From assembly GCF_041381155.1 (NCBI RefSeq), contig NC_091137.1, positions 20,939,655-21,003,654 on the forward strand: a stretch of 64,000 nt of DNA, written 5' to 3'. How positions within the stretch are numbered: position 1 is the first letter of the stretch; the number at the start of each line of letters is the position of its first letter. Origin of the DNA: Argopecten irradians (lineage: Eukaryota; Mollusca; Bivalvia; Pectinida; Pectinidae). The notes beneath the pieces were generated by a model, which did not search any database, was not told the DNA's origin, and worked only from the letters and a program-made list of their open reading frames with translations. The translations under genes were made by a program, and so were the position numbers. This document shows, piece after piece, positions 1-12,395 of this stretch.

Positions 1-228
1 ATTTGTTATGGGTAACTTCTACATTTGCATTACCATATTGCATAAATTTTTGATTAATTTGTTACTGTTGCATGGTGTGATTTGTTACATGGTGTGATTG
101 TATATGTTTTATGTTCATAACATCATGTGTATCATTAAATAATGAAAATTTGCATGCCTATATTGTTGAGCTCAATGCTGAATTTCTAATTCAAAATCAT
201 GGTTTTGTATTTTATTTGAATTTCATAC

Positions 229-402
229 CTTTAAATCTAAATGGTCTTCTACACCAAAAGTTGGAGCTGTCTCGGGTTTTTGAATAGAAGATTTTTCCTT
301 TTGATCCTGTCTCTGCTTTCTTCGTTGAAGCTTTTTCTGTTGCTGTTCCTGTAACAGCTGAAATTGCTTTTTCAGCGTTTCACTCCCTGCATCCTCCATC
401 AT
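229..402 (-). CDS. CCDC13: First coding exon of a coiled-coil protein, probably CCDC13 (partial)
   Basis: Read on the minus strand, this exon begins with two consecutive ATGs at 402 and 399 and encodes 58 residues. It ends in phase 0 at a GTATGA donor (228 downwards). A TTGTAG acceptor at 443-437 lies just upstream, so the exon carries about 34 nt of 5' UTR and there must be an earlier non-coding exon. The peptide is rich in Gln, Lys and Arg (QFQLLQEQQQKKLQRRKQ) and predicts a coiled coil. It closely resembles in pattern the N terminus I remember for CCDC13, a centriolar-satellite and cilium-related coiled-coil protein, including the LxxQF-LQE-Q-KLQ spacing and a later acidic short segment. 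The rest of the gene lies beyond position 1. The exon call is strong; the family name is moderate, because many coiled coils look alike over 58 residues. Confidence 0.6.
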
Positions 403-1020
403 TTTGTCTTAAATCATTAGTCGCTCAGGAGGATGTCTACAACATAAAAGTATTCCATGATAAATCTAACAATTAGTCTGTACAAAGTCTAAGAAGTACT
501 AGTCCAATTCAGTAAGGATCGATCGATGTCAATAAAATCACTTTTAGAGCACATATATAAATATTTAATCAAATATAACAGGATATACAAGGAATAAAAC
601 CGGCTGTACACAATGTCTCAGATATCCTAGATATCTTTAAATCTCAGTTGTTAACGTCACTGGCTTAGAATAATATATTTTATCATGTTTTAAATATTTT
701 TATATCTTAACCATGCACACTTCTGGCATGTCAATATAATCAGTATGATGATTGTGGACATTGTTTGGCAGAAGCAGTAGTGAAGCATTAAAGAAACGGG
801 TCAGTGCTATTTGTATTTACAATTCAAAAGAGCACTTGTTTAAAATAATATGGTCATGGCAATGGACCAGAAATGAATTTTCCGTGTTCTTCTGTATTAT
901 ATTTACATATTATGCATATGTAATTGTAAGTGCGAAGCACTTCTAACGTAACAGATACACGAAAATATAAGAAAAATACAATCTTCAAAATTCAATCCTA
1001 CACACTGACAGCTACAGTTT

Positions 1021-1038
1021 GCTGCCGCCATTTTTTCA
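1021..1038 (-). promoter_or_regulatory. YY1-like motif, possible promoter of the CCDC13-like gene
   Basis: The minus strand reads AAAAAATGGCGGCAGC here, which fits the YY1 core AAnATGGCGGC often found at metazoan transcription starts. It lies about 600 nt upstream of the acceptor of the first coding exon on the same strand, a sensible place for the missing 5' UTR exon. There is no transcript evidence. Confidence 0.3.
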
Positions 1039-1609
1039 TACATATGAGGAGGTTGTGAGTTGCTCCGGTACTGCTCTCCCCAATAAATGTATATTTAACT
1101 AATGCAAATGCATAACAGGAATAATTAAACATTTTTTTTTTATAATTTTTGAATAATAATAATAACACTTTGAAAATTAAAAGCTATAGAATGCAGTCAA
1201 AATATCCACCGAGGCGAAGATGAGCACAAGGAATCATGACGTCACATAACGTCAACAAATGGTGCAAATCATAGGATTCGCATACGCAGCATTCCAGGCC
1301 TTTAATGGACACAGAGAAATCCGAATCTTTGAGTTTATGCTAGACAATTATTACATCATATACTCCTATAGTTTAAAGTGCATCCTTTTATTTCTAAATC
1401 ATGTCTTCTACATGAAATAGAAATAAAATAAACAAGTAGAGCTTCCCTCTTCCTATGCCGTGCATGATTTATATTAAATCATTAAAGTATTTATCATTGT
1501 ATTGTAGAAGAACAGGGAAACAAACAAACATAACGTTATACCTGCATTCGCTGGATTTGAAAATTGGTTCAGTTGATTAATTTTGCATCAATATATAATT
1601 ATATAATGG

Positions 1610-1675
1610 TAGGTTTCAAACAGTAGTGTACTCCTACTCGTGTAGGTTTCAAACAGTAGTGTACTCCTACTCGTG
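1610..1675. repeat. Two tandem copies of a 33-bp unit
   Basis: The unit TAGGTTTCAAACAGTAGTGT plus 13 more bases is repeated twice without a mismatch at 1610-1642 and 1643-1675. Perfect identity suggests a recent duplication. The rest of 437-2460 contains no gene or repeat I can support apart from the YY1-like site. Confidence 0.85.
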
Positions 1676-2464
1676 TATGATGCCTTACTCCATCCTGATC
1701 ACATTGGTTGGATGCAATATTAAAAAGTATCTCGTCGATCGTGTAAACCTCTAACATTGTTGGAGTAACAGTATAATTTATGAAATGTATAGTTCACAAA
1801 ACAAACATGTATTGTCAATACGGAGCATATTTACATCCTAATTATTTTTTTAATTATATATAAATAACGAATGAGACATACATTCAATTATTTCATTTAG
1901 TCACATATAACTCAAAAGTCAAATGATGAGACAATATTATCAACATTCAATTGACATTACCTTTCGCTTGTTCGTTTGGGTTAGCAACATACCACCATCT
2001 CAATCAATAAAACGCTGAAGTTTGAATTCACGATAGTGCTTGAAAAACAAGCACTGTCATGACCATGAAGCAAGCATCGAAAGGGTCGAGAAAGGGGCCC
2101 ACGACGGGGATTTTAAAGCGTAATATATTAATTTCATTAATAAAGGCACGCATCAGTTCCATCAACATTCCTTAACGAAGGGAATTACAATTGATTGAAT
2201 GACCTGCTACCTGTCCGAAACTGTAAAACGAGATCGACAATTTTGCAGGGAAAGTAAAAGTTATTAGCTTGCATGACCGTTTTCGTTTACTCCATCAAGG
2301 ACGTATACTTAAAAATCCTTGACTCCATGTATAAAACGGACCTGTGAAGGCTTTGTCAAGGCTTGTCTGAAAACAATATAAAATCGCCAGGTCTGTCTTT
2401 AATTCATAGCCGAACTACTTGGTACAACCGGCCAAAACCTTATACAATCGAAAACGACCCATTA

Positions 2465-3380
2465 TTCAGTTTTATCCTCGCCATCGCATATGCAGTTGTA
2501 TGATCACAGACGAATTTTGAAACATTTTTTTTTGGAAATCAGCATGGTACATGGTCTACCTAGGCTACCTGGTCTACCTGGCTTCGGTCTGTTAGTTAGT
2601 CGATTTCGTCCCTTGACCACATTGAAAAGTTCGTAATCATTGATGCTTAGATGCGCCTTTTCCTTAATGTTACTTTATCTTAATCCTACGCCTGATTTAT
2701 GCCATTTTGTCTTTTCGTCTTTTCACCCCGAAAAGACGAAATTTAATATCTTAATTCTCGTCTTTTCGTCTTTTCGCCCTTAGAATGACTTCCACACCGG
2801 ACCAGAACACGAAAAGTCTTTTTGGGGCGAAAAGACGAAAACGGGGCGAAAAGACGAAATTAAAGTTTTGTTAATTTTCGTCTTTTCGGGGCGAAAAGAC
2901 GAGATTTTTGAAGGCGAAAAGACGAAAATCAGAGTCGCTAATTAGCGTGTATCACTTTCGTCTTTTCGTGTTTGACCTTTCGTCTTTTCGTCTATTCGCC
3001 GCGAAAAGACGAAATTTAAATTTGTTAAGTTTCGTCTTTTCGGGTCGAAAAGACGAAAAGACGAAATGGCACAAATCAGCCACCGTATAATCATTATGTT
3101 TGGTTGTGGTTTGGCGGGATCCTCTGTTCTATTTACACGAATCCCCGCATGTCTATTTACAGTTCCTTGGTCCTTGTTTTATACTATATTTATAATGTCT
3201 TACATTCTTAATTAAAAATTGAATACTGTCTTTTTTTTCTTTTTTTTAAAGTCTCACCGAGTTTAACAGTAATTTATCTGCTGATGTCTTCAATCAGAGA
3301 AGGGCTTTATTGATTAGATTTGCCATGGCGAGAATTATAATTGGTACTCGGCGAAAGCTGATCATCTGCCAGTATACATA
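2465..3380. mobile_element. Long foldback element related to the one at 39869-40092
   Basis: The left part (CTCGCCATCGCATATGCAGT..., then GATCACAGACGAATTTT and GGAAATCAGCATGGTA) matches the left half of the compact element at 39.87-40.09 kb. The right part (3332-3380: ATGGCGAGAATTATAATTGG, then TACTCGGCGAAAGCTG and CTGCCAGTATA) matches its right end. The two ends are inverted relative to each other. About 0.8 kb of unrelated sequence, including the CGTCTTTTCG array, lies between them, so this copy is expanded or has been invaded. Boundaries are approximate. Confidence 0.45.
2703..3068. repeat. Array of inverted CGTCTTTTCG / CGAAAAGACG blocks
   Basis: Roughly twenty occurrences of the 10-mer CGTCTTTTCG or its complement lie within about 365 bp, often as direct palindromes such as TTTTCGTCTTTTCGGGGCGA followed by AAAGACGA. 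Several stems of 12-20 bp are possible. An open frame at 2908-3090 is a by-product of the repeat and not a gene. Confidence 0.85.
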
Positions 3381-3505
3381 GGAAATTATTAGAGTTCCTT
3401 AAATTCTAAAATGTTTTCCTATGAAAATTATTAATTTAAGGAATTCTTTATGTTAAGAAATGTTGATGAAACTAGGCCCTGCATGCACATGGTGTTTCAA
3501 TTGTA

Positions 3506-3885
3506 TTAAAGGCCCACTACCTTTCCCAAGCAAAATTTAAATGTTCCTTAAAACATTAATAACATAAGAAAATACATATCGATGGCCTAAGATGAGGTAA
3601 CAACACCAAACATATGCAAGATTTTTTTAATATGTGATAACTATGGAGATTCATTTAGCTGTTTTGCCGTCTGACGAAGTGATGGTCAACTATGGCATGA
3701 TATTTAGGACGACGGCGGGAAACATAAGACGACCCGCGTTATGAAAATTAACATTTTTTTTTTAAATTAAATTCTTCAGAAGATAATGATTAGTGAAATA
3801 TTAACGGTAAATTAGTAACTTTTGCGACTCTAAAAATTCCATCTTATAAAATAATAGCCGTTTCGGAAAGGTAGTGGGCCTTTAA
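3506..3885 (+). mobile_element. MITE family 2, copy A (TTAA ends)
   Basis: This 380-bp element begins TTAAAGGCCCACTACCTTTC and ends GGAAAGGTAGTGGGCCTTTAA, giving terminal inverted repeats of about 20 bp with TTAA at both outer edges. The interior has no coding potential. A second copy lies in the opposite orientation at 42387-42793; the shared internal block GACGGCGGGAAACATAAGAC is inverted there. TTAA edges are typical of piggyBac-type target duplication, but the terminal bases are not the usual piggyBac CCC, so the transposase family is uncertain. Confidence 0.8.
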
Positions 3886-3910
3886 GGACGGAATTCCAAA
3901 CGTTAGAGTG

Positions 3911-4165
3911 GCTGCGGTGTCCGAGTGGTTAAGATATTCCGACATATTACCAAAAGCCCTCCGCCTCAAAGATGCTGATTTCGAATTCCATTTGGGGCAG
4001 TTGCCAGATGCTGACCGTTAGTCGGTGGTTTTTCTTCGGGTACTCCGGCTTTCCTCCGCCAATAAACCTGGCACTGTAGTAGGTGGTTACTATCATTGCC
4101 GTTTGGATGTGAAAACAGTGATAGTAACCCCTGGAATATCGATGATGTGATAGCAACTAATGGAT
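3911..4165 (+). mobile_element. tRNA-derived SINE, family S1, full head
   Basis: The element opens with a tRNA-like head: GCTGCGGTGTCCGAGTGGTT (A box of a tRNA-Leu/Ser type) and, about 50 bases later, a B-box-like TTTCGAATTCC. The head is followed by a body containing GGCAGTTGCCAGATGCTGAC and CTCCGGCTTTCCTCCGCCAA. The same body occurs inverted at about 31468-31685 and as a fragment at 53478-53580. No true tRNA is encoded: the head lacks a complete acceptor stem. Confidence 0.75.
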
Positions 4166-4470
4166 TCCCTTTTGATATGCAAAATATTTACAAAACACCA
4201 GAGCGTTTTCTATAAAGACTTAAATCTGACAAAAAATGGCTGAAAATGGTGCATTTTGTAGCTCAAAGTTAAGGAGTAGGAGTAGCATATGTTGTTATTT
4301 TGAGAAAAAAATATTAGCCTTTAATGATAATCATAACTGCAGAAGACCACTGGAAAATAAATTCTGAAAACATCCATCATATCAAATACCTCGTTAAGAA
4401 ATCATGGATTTAATCTCTCATGTATACATACATTATATCAAAACGGCAAAATTCCCATGATGTCCAATCG

Positions 4471-5664
4471 ATGGCGGAAGCGGGGGGGGGGGGGGGGAAC
4501 ATGTCATTTTGTTTTCTTTTTGCCCCCCCCCCCCCCCCCCATTTTCGCCGCCGCCGAGTGAAAAGTTCTAAAATGCACATTTGTCGTGCATCATTTTAGA
4601 AAAATTTCCGCTGTGCGTCGCGTTTCCTAAAACGTTCAACCTTTAAAAATTACGATACACACGAACTAGAATAAATGTCCACCAAGGGATTATACTATTT
4701 CAAAAAATGTCTCTTAAAAGAGTAGTTTGTCTATATGTCTTAGCAAGACAATTAGTTCATTATTATTTTCAACAATGTGCCGTTGGTGTGAATCCGGTAT
4801 TTTCAGATCGAGCAGGGTTGCATAATAGTATGACGACATTCACAATTATCATTTCTAAATGCAGGTAACTTAAAATCGAAAAATTGCCATGTTAAGAACG
4901 CTTTAAAATCATCAAAATAGATTGTAAAACTCATCTCAGCCATTAGAAATTGTATTTTTTTACCGGGGAGACCCCCGGATCCCCAAACAGCAAAATCTCG
5001 AGCTTCCTGCGGTCGCAAATTCATCAAAATACATCGTAAAACTCAGCCATTCTTAAAGATGCTCCACCGCCAAGAGAGCATAAATGATATTCGTCATTTG
5101 AACAATAATGGGTGTTTTATCGTGTATATATATGCCTAATTAACACAAAAATAATATAAAATAATTATTATTTCGCCTTTGGTGTACGCGCTATCAGTAC
5201 TTCATTCCATATAGGATATAGTGACACAGATTTTTTTCGGGATGCAATTAATTATTTTTCATATGTTTAACCTGAAGTAAAATTAGAAGCTCAAACTTTT
5301 CAATGGTGGTAATGGTGTAAAGTAAGTAACTTTTGTAACTGAAGGAAAATGCTAAATCGTCTGCTCCTGTTTTTGATAGTGAAAAAATACCAATTGTCAG
5401 CGATGGAGCATCTTTAATTGTAATAATTTTCCCTGTGGAGACCGCTGGATCTCCCAAACAACTGAATCGAGAGACTTCGGCGCTCACCCGCTAATTTGCG
5501 TATTCATTAATTTTAATTTTCCTGTTAGCGACACCACTGTCTATAGACGTGTACAAGGAAAATATGTAATGTAATGGCGCGCGTTGGGGAGGGAGGGGGT
5601 GTTAAAAAATATTGAGGACCTTTGCCCCCCCCCCCCCATTACGTTTCATCTTCCTACGCCACTG
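4471..5664. mobile_element. hAT-like non-autonomous element, copy 1 (hosts a MITE)
   Basis: The right end CTTCCTACGCCACTG matches the right end of the better copy at 21608-22809, and the left end is a degraded GGCGGAAGCGGGG. Near the left end a run of about 17 G faces a run of about 19 C across a 25-nt loop, and another polyG/polyC pair lies near the right end. The interior shares the 'AAAACTCATCTCAGCCATT' and 'GGGGAGACCCCCGGATCCCC' motifs with copy 2. MITE family 1 copy 1 (5053-5417) is inserted inside it. No transposase is visible. The hAT label rests on the CAG(T/G)GGCG-type terminus only. Confidence 0.6.
5053..5417 (+). mobile_element. MITE family 1, copy 1 (TTAA ends)
   Basis: This 365-bp element starts TTAAAGATGCTCCACCGC and ends GATGGAGCATCTTTAA, which are inverted repeats with TTAA at each edge. 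It interrupts the repeated 'CAGCCATTC...' unit of the surrounding hAT-like element. It shares interior sequence (for example CGGGATGCAATTAATTATTT and AGAAGCTCAAACTTTTCAAT) with the copies at 34452-34726 (same orientation) and 35237-35574 (opposite orientation). It is non-coding. Confidence 0.85.
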
Positions 5665-5885
5665 CAATATTTTGTCAAATAGGTATCTTTGAGTGACTAT
5701 GAGGGAAAATAATCTCAAGGTATACATCCCAAACCCCTCCTCGCAACGGCAGACCACCTGCAATCTAAAAGCTGTATTTTGCTTGAGAAAATAATGTCAA
5801 ATCTGCAATGTATCTTTTTAATGACCCTTTTAATCTGGCTTGTTCCTTCCTGCTGAAATTTTCCCTTTTGACGTCAAATGTGATG

Positions 5886-8200
5886 TTATTTTCGTTGATA
5901 ATACTTGATACATACTAAAAACCACGAATATGATCCTCTTTCATGAATGTTTTTACTGACGTTCAAAACTTCCTTTACAAGATTATTAATGTCATCTTGT
6001 GATATTCCAGCCAAATAACACAATGCTTGAGTATTAATGAAACAGTCTAGTGTATACTGTCCTAATTCAGCCTTGAAAGCAACATTTACTGCATATTTTC
6101 CAACCCCAAAGGCCATTTTGCAAAGTTTTAAAATTTATTTGATCAAATGGCGTTTTATCTATTATTGTAATGAGGTAAAAACGGTATAAAGCTAGTATAT
6201 AAATAATTCGAAATAAAAGGCAAAATTAAATTCAAAGTAAAATTAAAATAATTTCGATGGAATTTATCATTATTAATTCAATTCAACTTTATTGCTTCCT
6301 TACATCCATACAAAAGGGATCGATAGCAAAACATACATATGAACATAACGCACAGTAGATCAAAACAGCAACTTAAACATGACTTTTTAACAAAGAGGCC
6401 TAAATCCTGCAGAAGTTTTAGATCGTTAGAAGACAAGAGTCGTATCAAATTTTCAAAATCTGTTAGATGGTGGTTAATTACATCTTTATGACTATTAAGA
6501 AATTTTTTCTCACTGTACATAGAGTTAACGGAACACTTAAAAATGGAGTGGGTTTCATCCTCAATTTCTTTACAATTTTTTTTCTTTTTTTTTTACCCTA
6601 CCCGACTCGATTTCTATACTGTGGTTGCTAATTCGTAGTTTTGCGAGCAATTTTCTTAATTCAAAATCCTAAATAGGAAGATATGTTTCTTCCTAATGGT
6701 TTTGTTTAAATTTACTATCAAAAGAGTTTTACTGTTATTATCTGGCTTATTTATCTTAGTTGACAAAAAGCTTTGAATGTACCTTGTATCGATTTCTTGA
6801 ATAATAGTTTCACTTTCAGATTACGTTTAAACGTCCTACTAGGATTGGCATTTTCAAAGTTACAAGAAATCTTATTTTCCTTTATGATTTTAGAAACATA
6901 GGAAAACCAAGAATACGTTTCATTTGCATGTATATTTTTTACCGACAGCCAGTGCTGTTGTCACCACGACGTTGATGTCTTATTGTGAGATCCTTCTTCT
7001 TAAATAGCATAAAGCTTGTGTATTTATGAAACAATCTAAAGTAAACTGTCCTAATTCAGCCCTGAAAGTTATATATATATTCAGCCATTATTGGGCCTTC
7101 TTCAGTCCTAAAAGAAAAATCTATTATTGAGAGCTCTTTTACTTGCATTTGCAATTTTATTGTAAAAGTCAGCATACCATATTTCAGAATTATATGTTAA
7201 GAATGGTCTTACTAAAGAATTATACAACTTTTCCATAAAAAGCTTATATTTACCGTTGTTACATAAAGTTGTTCCTAAATATTAATACTCGGAGACTTGT
7301 TCAATTTCCTGATTTTTAAACATAAACGGTTTCACATCTATGTCTAGTTTGATATTTATCTGCATAGTTTGGAAAAAAATCAACGTTTTTATTTTCTTAG
7401 CATTTATCGATAGCTGCCATTTTTCATAGTATTTTTCCAATTCAATTATTAATTTTTGCAGTCCCTCGGAAGTTTCTGATAAAATCAAAAAAATCATCCG
7501 CAAATGACAAACTACCTACTGCTAAATCCCCTAATAGAGGTGGATTATTATTTAGAATGACTGGTAAATCATTAATGTACATGTTGATAAGGGTAGGGCT
7601 TGTTATACCCCCCGAATATTATTAAAATATTCTGTCGTGAATGTTTTAAATTTAATTGAAGATTGCGCTTTTTCATACATATCACTTACAATTTTGAAAA
7701 TATTTTTTCCAATACCATATGTTGTGCAAGCTAAATAATAATCCATCCACTATCAAAGGCCTTAATTATTGAAGTCCACAAAACATACGTAGATTTTTCT
7801 CTTTGACTAGGAGTATTTAGTTAACATTTTTTTAACTACTAACAAGGCATCAGTACTTAGTTCAACTATTTTTTGAAACCCAAATTGATTTGGGAATATC
7901 ATATTTTGCATAAACATGGTAAGCCTTTTGTTTAAAATGGAATTAAATAACTTTGCCAAACAACTTTGAGAGAGATGCCTCTGTAATTCGTTGGTAGACT
8001 GCATCACCAGATTTCTAAAAAGGAATTAAGGCGGGATTTGTTCCTAAAAATAGCATTAAAATATTTTGCCAAAAGAGGCAGTGTGATATTTATGGAATAT
8101 TTAACTAATTCGTTACTAATAGAATCAGGACCCACCGATTTATTATTATTTAAAAGCTAAATTTCTTCTTTTAACTCTTTAATTCAGTGTAATGGGCCTA
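5886..8200 (-). pseudogene. Decayed LINE reverse-transcriptase relic
   Basis: The minus strand carries scattered pieces of a non-LTR retrotransposon in 5' to 3' order. At about 8160-8040 there is a block reading as NNKSVGPDS followed by LAKYF. At 8007-7807 there is a piece with CLAKLFNSILNKRLTMF and NQFGFQK, typical of RT domains. At 7503-7282 there is a post-catalytic piece with SETSEGLQKLIIELEKY and WQLSINAKK. Related C-terminal pieces (AELGQYTL..FINTQALCYL) occur at about 6116-5886 and again near 7100-6950, so the segment is partly duplicated. Stops and frameshifts separate all pieces. No target duplications were seen, and the clade (CR1/jockey-like) is a guess. Confidence 0.65.
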
Positions 8201-10765
8201 ACTGTGATATCATTATGTTGCAACTGGGTTTTTAGTTCGTCAAGTTGCAGTTCAATATCTCTGTTAAAGGTAAATCTGGGTACAAGTTTTGATTCCCCAA
8301 GTTTTTGAAATGTACAACAAACTCTTGCCATCTTGCCAATTAAGTAGGGGGGATCTTCTCCTAATGACAAATGTAATTTTATTAATTTTAGGCTAGTGAA
8401 AGAAAAGCCATGCCGTAAAGTAACCTTAAAGCTGACAGTGCATTCAAAATGTTTTAACAGTTCAAATAACTCACCCAAGTAACTAAAAAATATTTTACTG
8501 TATACAGTCACTAAAGACTTATCTATACGAGAACCCTTGACAGTCACTGATCAACATTTACACTAAGTTAATTATACATATTTTTAAGCAAGACTATTAA
8601 TTAAAACTACTTTTTATACAGTACTGACAGTAATCGAAACGATTGAATTTGGCAACATTAATTATCTGAAATATCCTTGTTTTAGCGATCCCCTAATAAA
8701 TATTGATAATAAACAATGCAATCAAGGATTTCTCATCTACGTCATTGATAAATTCAAATGATAGAATTAGAAATTTTAATTAAAATACTTATACCTTCTG
8801 TGAGCCCCATAAAATCTGATAATCCAATGAAAGCTATCGACACATCAAGCTCGAGGAAGATTGTCCAATAATAAACATCGTAACATACGGGTACCGACCT
8901 CTGGGTAAAGCCATTGCGAAGTGATAACTTTTAGGAAATAAACATTAAAAATACATAAAAATTGTTGCAAATATTTTATTATTTCAGGTGGTATATAGTG
9001 GAAGAATATGTGAGAAAAAATAATAAACTAATTTGAACAGTTTATGTCCAGATATTTGCCTCAAATATGAGTGAATCTGAAAGGAGTATCAATGAAGGCT
9101 TGATACTATTTTTAGAAAAGGATCAAGCGACAATAATTATGTAGGGTTTGCAAGTACACGCTCATGGGCGAGTGGCGAAACGGCACTACTTCTGGGTTTG
9201 ATTACCTTCAAACTTGGTGAGAATATAACAGTTATGCACCAAGTAGAAATAATCCATAACTCCTTATTCACAATAAATCTCAATCCCGTCATAATCCACT
9301 GCGAGAACATGAATTATAACGAAATTCCACAATATGAGTTCCCTTTTCTGCAGCGGAAGAATGTAACGAAAGTTCGAAATAAGTCCGCCATTTCAGATTC
9401 ATGTAAAAACATATTTTGACAGCGAATATCCGATGAAATGATGTATAGCATTGGAACGAAATTTTGCAAACATTTTTCGTTCACGGACGTCAACAACATC
9501 GCCACTTTCCAAGATAATGCCAATGAACTTAGTAACCTCTCTTATTACCCCGTTGGCGCCTCACGGGGATAAATAAATATTCATAGTTTACACGCATATC
9601 TTGGCAGCCATTTTGATGGAAGCCATTTGCAAACTAGAAATAATTTAAATTTTTTGTATATTTGGATACAATTACCAATTATGTGAAGGTAAGAATGTGC
9701 TATTAACAAAATAATCTTGTGATATCTTCGAAAGTTGTTGCATTATTTGATCAGCCATTGGTATGTTGATGTGATGAGTTTGGAAGTTACAGTACTGAAA
9801 TCGGGGGTTCGATATTTTTGCTCGAAAAAAATAATAATAATTTCTTTTCAGAAGCAAATAATGTTCAGACAGCCTTCTCACTTTAAAGACATATATCTGA
9901 CGGGTTAGATTATGAAGTCTAGTATCTGATTTCTTTCTTAATTGTCACGTTATTTGATTGTTTATACTTGTTATGACACTTCCGCCTATTGCCCCGTATT
10001 CTATTGAAAATGAATTTCATTATGCAACAAATTAATTTCTTAAAAAATATCGACTGTAAAATACAAATTTTAGCCACGAAGTATCCATTAATGTTGTCAA
10101 TGATCTCCATTGCTTATATGCTTTATTATTAATGTTTAATTCATTGTCCTGATGCTGCTCTTTAAGTAACTAACTTATCAAAGCTTTTATTAGGCCTATG
10201 TAGTGCATCCAATCTAGTTTGACAGATCATGACCAATCAAAATATTAAGATAATTACAATATCAGAAAATTCATCTATTTTTATGTTATATATTGTTTTT
10301 TATAGATTTCTTTTCTTAAAACATGTTCATGGAGTATGCGAGTATGGAATTACCATATAATAGATTTGTAAACAATAATTCCATACTGTAAATGTAAAGC
10401 ATAACATGGCACCCTATTGATTTAATAGATTTCTGAAAGACGACATCAAATCATATCTTACAAAATACATCATATAATGAACATTTATTAAAATAATAAC
10501 CATTTGGAAATATGAATGCTATGGTATATGTTTTAATCACTAATAACATTGCATTTGTGTGTACATAAGTGGTAAAGTGTTATCATCAGTTTTATCTTTC
10601 CTATATACTGTAGGCCATATCTGGCCACACAAGGATACACTCATTGTGAGTAAGAGTGAAAAACAGTGTAATGTTGTATCCCCTGCCAAGCATTTAACTT
10701 CTATTATTTGAAAGAATTTGTCACAGGCACGAAATGAATTTAGCAATAGTGGAAAATGCCTGGCC
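8201..10765. other. Intergenic, no gene recognised
   Basis: The sequence is AT-rich, and the short open frames here have no recognisable domains or splice partners. A YY1-like motif (GGCAGCCATTTTGATGG, about 9604-9620) could mark the unseen 5' UTR exon of the INO80D gene, whose first coding exon starts with an acceptor. This is only a suggestion. Confidence 0.4.
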
Positions 10766-10767
10766 CG

Positions 10768-10835
10768 ACTGATATCTGGATTCAAACCTCGAATCCTCTA
10801 AATGCTAGCCAGATGCTCTATCAAAATCAGGGGCA
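10768..10835 (-). repeat. tRNA-like sequence, probably a SINE head
   Basis: The minus strand contains TGATAGAGCATCTGGCTAG (A-box-like) and, about 30 bases later, GAGGTTTGAATCC (a near-perfect B box). The spacing is tRNA-like, but the acceptor arms do not pair well and no 3' CCA-adjacent structure is evident, so a tRNA pseudogene or SINE head is more likely than a functional tRNA. From here to 12359 I see nothing else except short palindromes around GGACTAGTCC near 11.5 kb. Confidence 0.4.
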
Positions 10836-12395
10836 GAATTTAATTTTTTAAGCCACTATCCATTTTCCGGGAAGTTGGTAAAAATTCAACTCGCCAAATA
10901 AAAAAGTAAAATTAAACGCAACCAAATTCATTGATATTTATGATATTTATTGTAGGTAATTGCAAGTGTTGGAACATTTTAGCATCCCTGAAGCATAGTG
11001 TAACAACAACTTTTTTTCAGAATGTGGCACTTTGTGCAAATGAAAAATAGTTACATATGATTTAAGTATCGCTTCTATTAATGTAAACTAAAGTAGTTCC
11101 GTATGGTACCATGTTTGGATTTCTGATTCTCTGACTGTGTGTGTTATAGCTATATAAAATAATAACTGATGCACCTGCTCGTCAAAAATTGCAAGTAGTT
11201 AGTACAATATTTTTCTACACGCCATTTAAAAAATCAACTCGCATTTGGCCAGATGGCGAATGTTAATTTCGAACCCTACAAAATTTGATCATGAGTTACC
11301 TGGTCACTGGCAACTAACTCAATATATATATGTATAATAAAGTGAAGTTTAATTGATTTATGGGCTGCTAATTCCTATTTTAAAGTTGAGTTAAGGCATG
11401 GCTATTGTATTAGCTGTAGATTGCAATCATATTTATATGACAACATAGCATATTGCTGCTGCGACTTTAAGAACTAGTCCGATCCCCACGACTAGTAATT
11501 TTACAGCTGGTATAGTGCCAATTGAAATGAACTAGTCCAATTGGACTAGTGGCTCTCAACCCGATTAAAATTGATAAATATACTATATTTACAAGAGCGG
11601 TGGTCAATTGCATTTTTCAACACATTTTGAGTGTATATTTTAGTCCGGATGTATCAGTTTGTGAAAATTTGTGTACATGAACGCATCCAGGCTGCAATCT
11701 GTGTAAAAAAAATCGTTAACTTAACATGACTGAAGTGCTGAAGCAAACCAGCTACAACGTTTTGTTTGGACTAGTGATTAAATAGTCTGATAGTAAAAAT
11801 TTTGGGTCTATTACTCCAAATGACTAGAAGTGAAAAAAGTGAAAGTCACAGTCTGACATTGTCTCTGAAAAGTGGGTCCCTGGCATGGCCTTAGTGACTT
11901 ATATTTTGACCAAAGCTTTCACAAAGAAATATTTCTGGTTCCAATCTTCTACACAATTTTTTTACACAATATTTACTTGACTGATGAGGCACCATATTTA
12001 CCGGTACTAAGCTGGGCTCATGCTACCAATTCGCATTTTCGTTAATAACAAATCGATCTGGCTAATTTGCTAAAATTAATTCATCCTAATTCGCAAAAAA
12101 TGCTTAAGTTTTTCTTCACACTTTCGATATCTAATCACGAGGACACCAGCTTCAAACATAGTTTTTCAGTCACATTACTTTCATAGCAAGTCTAAAACAG
12201 TTGATGAATTAATCAGTTATCAGGATCTTTTGTATGTGTGTATTTTTCACTTGATGCATAAAAAACATTATTTGATGCTCCTTAGTAATTTAATGATTTT
12301 CACAATTTGCTAAATGAAATTCTTATTTGCTAAAGAGAAAAAAATAACTTTTGTTGTAGATTTGTCAATATCCTGTACACTGCTCCTTTTTGGAG

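Noticed and set aside
8179-8547. Minus-strand 122-codon frame as a gene
   Set aside because: It adjoins the LINE relic, has no domain I recognise and no splice signals in phase; kept as unassigned intergenic sequence.
10768-10835. A functional tRNA gene
   Set aside because: A- and B-box-like sequences are present, but the acceptor and anticodon stems do not pair convincingly.
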